5,985 bases of DNA. Origin: Pseudomonadales bacterium. Lineage in GTDB: Bacteria; Pseudomonadota; Gammaproteobacteria; Pseudomonadales; DT-91. Location: NCBI GenBank assembly GCA_013215025.1, contig JABSRR010000178.1, positions 1 through 5,985 on the forward strand. The letters run 5' to 3'. Under the pieces are notes generated by a model, which worked only from the letters and a program-made list of their open reading frames with translations, had not been told where the DNA came from and did no database searches. Shown one piece after another: positions 5,118 to 5,985 of the stretch. The stretch's first letter is position 1. Each line of letters starts with the position of its first letter. Both the position numbers and the translations under genes were made by a program.

Positions 5118-5959
5118 GGCCGCTCGAGATATGCCGCTAGCGCATTGATATCCTGCTCGCTGAGCAACTGTGTAAGCTGTTGCATCGGGCTGCCCCAGTG
5201 TTTATCGGTGGTCCGAGTGTGATTTTTATAGGCGTGTAAACTCATACGCGTATAGCGTGCATATTGCCCCTGCAGTTGGGGGCTAACATGCAGCGACCGT
5301 TGTGAAAGCCCACCATGACAAAGCTGACAGGCGATAATGCCTTGTTGTCTGTCACCCTGAGTAAATAGTTTTTTGCCGCGCGCTAACCATTGTTGGTTTT
5401 CTGGAATGCTGCGTTTAAGTGTGTCTAGTTCAGGCGAGAAAGGGCGGTTTTCTGCCACTGTCTGCTGAGCATAATAATTGGCTATGATGGCTAGTTCTGC
5501 CTCATCATAAGCATCTAGGATGCCAGCCATCTCAGCGGTAAAGCGCTGCCCAGTTTTGAAGGCAAGCATTTGGCGTAGTAAATAGCTGGAGGATTGCCCC
5601 GCAAGCTTGGGTGACTGCTTATTATATTTTGCAGTCATACCGGGATTGCCATCGATACCGTGGCACTCTGCACAGGGGTAATGTGCTGATGCGCGTGTTT
5701 GACCAATCAAGGACAGCGCTTGCTGTACATCACTATCGTTAATGCTTTTAATGGCCTGTGGTTGGCTATCTGCGACAGTTGAAGCAGTTGAAGCAGTTGA
5801 AGCAGTTGAAGCAGTTGAAACAGTTGTTGCAGTTACGGCAGCTGCGGTAGTCAAACAGAGCACGTTTAAGGCTAGTCGGCAGCTGTATATTAATAACGTT
5901 CGCGTTGGCATCCTGCGCCCTCGTCGGTTCATCTGACTACATTTCTTATTAGGGCTCAT
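5111..5959 (-). CDS. Exported dihaem cytochrome c, cytochrome c4-like
   Basis: Periplasmic c-type cytochrome (282 aa from the first ATG) with two class I haem domains, likely an electron carrier to a terminal oxidase or reductase. Haem-binding motifs are CAECH (96-100) and CQLCH (211-215). Likely axial Met ligands are M144 (AEMAGIL) and M259 (SPMQQL), each followed by the helix usual in c4 (IIANYYA; INALAAYLE). A GQ and Tyr segment follows each haem (GQSSSYLLRQ; GQYARYTRMS). The signal peptide hydrophobic core is about 29-44. The first ATG (5959) has GAGG 10 nt upstream. A second in-frame ATG at 5911 (residue 17, MPTRTLL) has GAGG 7 nt upstream and would give a more normal, shorter signal peptide; either may be used. 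A Ser-Thr-Ala repeat at about 48-61 links signal peptide and haem domains. The gene converges on the signalling genes, and no functional link to them is visible. Confidence 0.9.
   Translation of the reverse strand: MSPNKKCSQMNRRGRRMPTRTLLIYSCRLALNVLCLTTAAAVTATTVSTASTASTASTASTVADSQPQAIKSINDSDVQQALSLIGQTRASAHYPCAECHGIDGNPGMTAKYNKQSPKLAGQSSSYLLRQMLAFKTGQRFTAEMAGILDAYDEAELAIIANYYAQQTVAENRPFSPELDTLKRSIPENQQWLARGKKLFTQGDRQQGIIACQLCHGGLSQRSLHVSPQLQGQYARYTRMSLHAYKNHTRTTDKHWGSPMQQLTQLLSEQDINALAAYLERPY
5781..5825 (-). repeat. 9-bp minisatellite inside the cytochrome gene
   Basis: On the plus strand GAAGCAGTT occurs four times perfectly (5781-5816), followed by one variant, GAAACAGTT (5817-5825), and a further decayed unit GTTGCAGTT. 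On the coding strand the units read as Ser-Thr-Ala or Thr-Val-Ser-like triplets just after the signal peptide. Because the unit is 9 bp, slippage would change linker length without shifting the frame. Confidence 0.9.
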
Positions 5960-5969
5960 TGCCTTATTT

Positions 5970-5985
5970 CCTCATTGCCTCATTG
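5970..5985 (-). repeat. Tandem 8-bp duplication in the cytochrome leader
   Basis: CCTCATTG occurs twice in tandem (5970-5977 and 5978-5985), with a related CTCATTGCC at 5955-5963. On the coding strand this duplicates CAATGAGG, so two GAGG ribosome-site-like sequences precede the first ATG; the nearer is 10 nt away. The window ends here, so the promoter cannot be seen. Confidence 0.6.

Noticed and set aside
5742..5936. Plus-strand open frame with Val-Glu-Ala repeats
   Set aside because: It is the antisense reading of the cytochrome minisatellite; the repeat keeps several frames open.

Overview
The window looks like chromosomal DNA from a gammaproteobacterium, probably aquatic or marine. This rests on the BtsS/BtsR (YehU/YehT)-like LytS/LytTR proteins, a cytochrome c4-type dihaem protein, GC that looks mid-40s % by eye, and GGAG-type ribosome sites. 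No species can be named from sequence alone.

Layout: (1) bases 1-699 hold the 3' part of a LytTR response regulator gene whose start lies left of the window. (2) 830-2452 is a membrane histidine kinase with a CHASE3-like periplasmic sensor carrying two copies of the CHASE3 motif. (3) 2641-4362 is a second kinase with a 5TM-LYT membrane sensor and a GAF-like region. Its kinase core is a close paralogue of the first (about 87 of 116 residues identical by hand count). (4) 4658-5065 is a stand-alone receiver protein with no LytTR output domain and an altered Mg-binding acidic pair. (5) 5111-5959, convergent on the minus strand, is an exported dihaem cytochrome c with a 9-bp minisatellite just after its signal peptide. 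No tRNA, rRNA, CRISPR or insertion sequence was seen.

The most striking finding is non-coding. The second kinase gene and the receiver gene are preceded by the same promoter layout: two direct copies of TGANTGGGC 21 bp apart, and a perfect TATAAT starting exactly 37 bp after the second TGGGC, with no recognisable -35 box. Two 9-bp direct repeats with 12 bp between them is the typical geometry of LytTR-domain operators. The simplest inference is that a LytTR regulator, most likely the one encoded at 1-699, activates both genes.

Together the four signalling genes suggest a branched network: two kinases with different sensors but nearly interchangeable catalytic cores, one DNA-binding regulator, and one output-less receiver that could act as a phosphate sink, competitor or connector. 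The kinase gene at 830-2452 lacks the promoter motif. The cytochrome gene is probably functionally separate.
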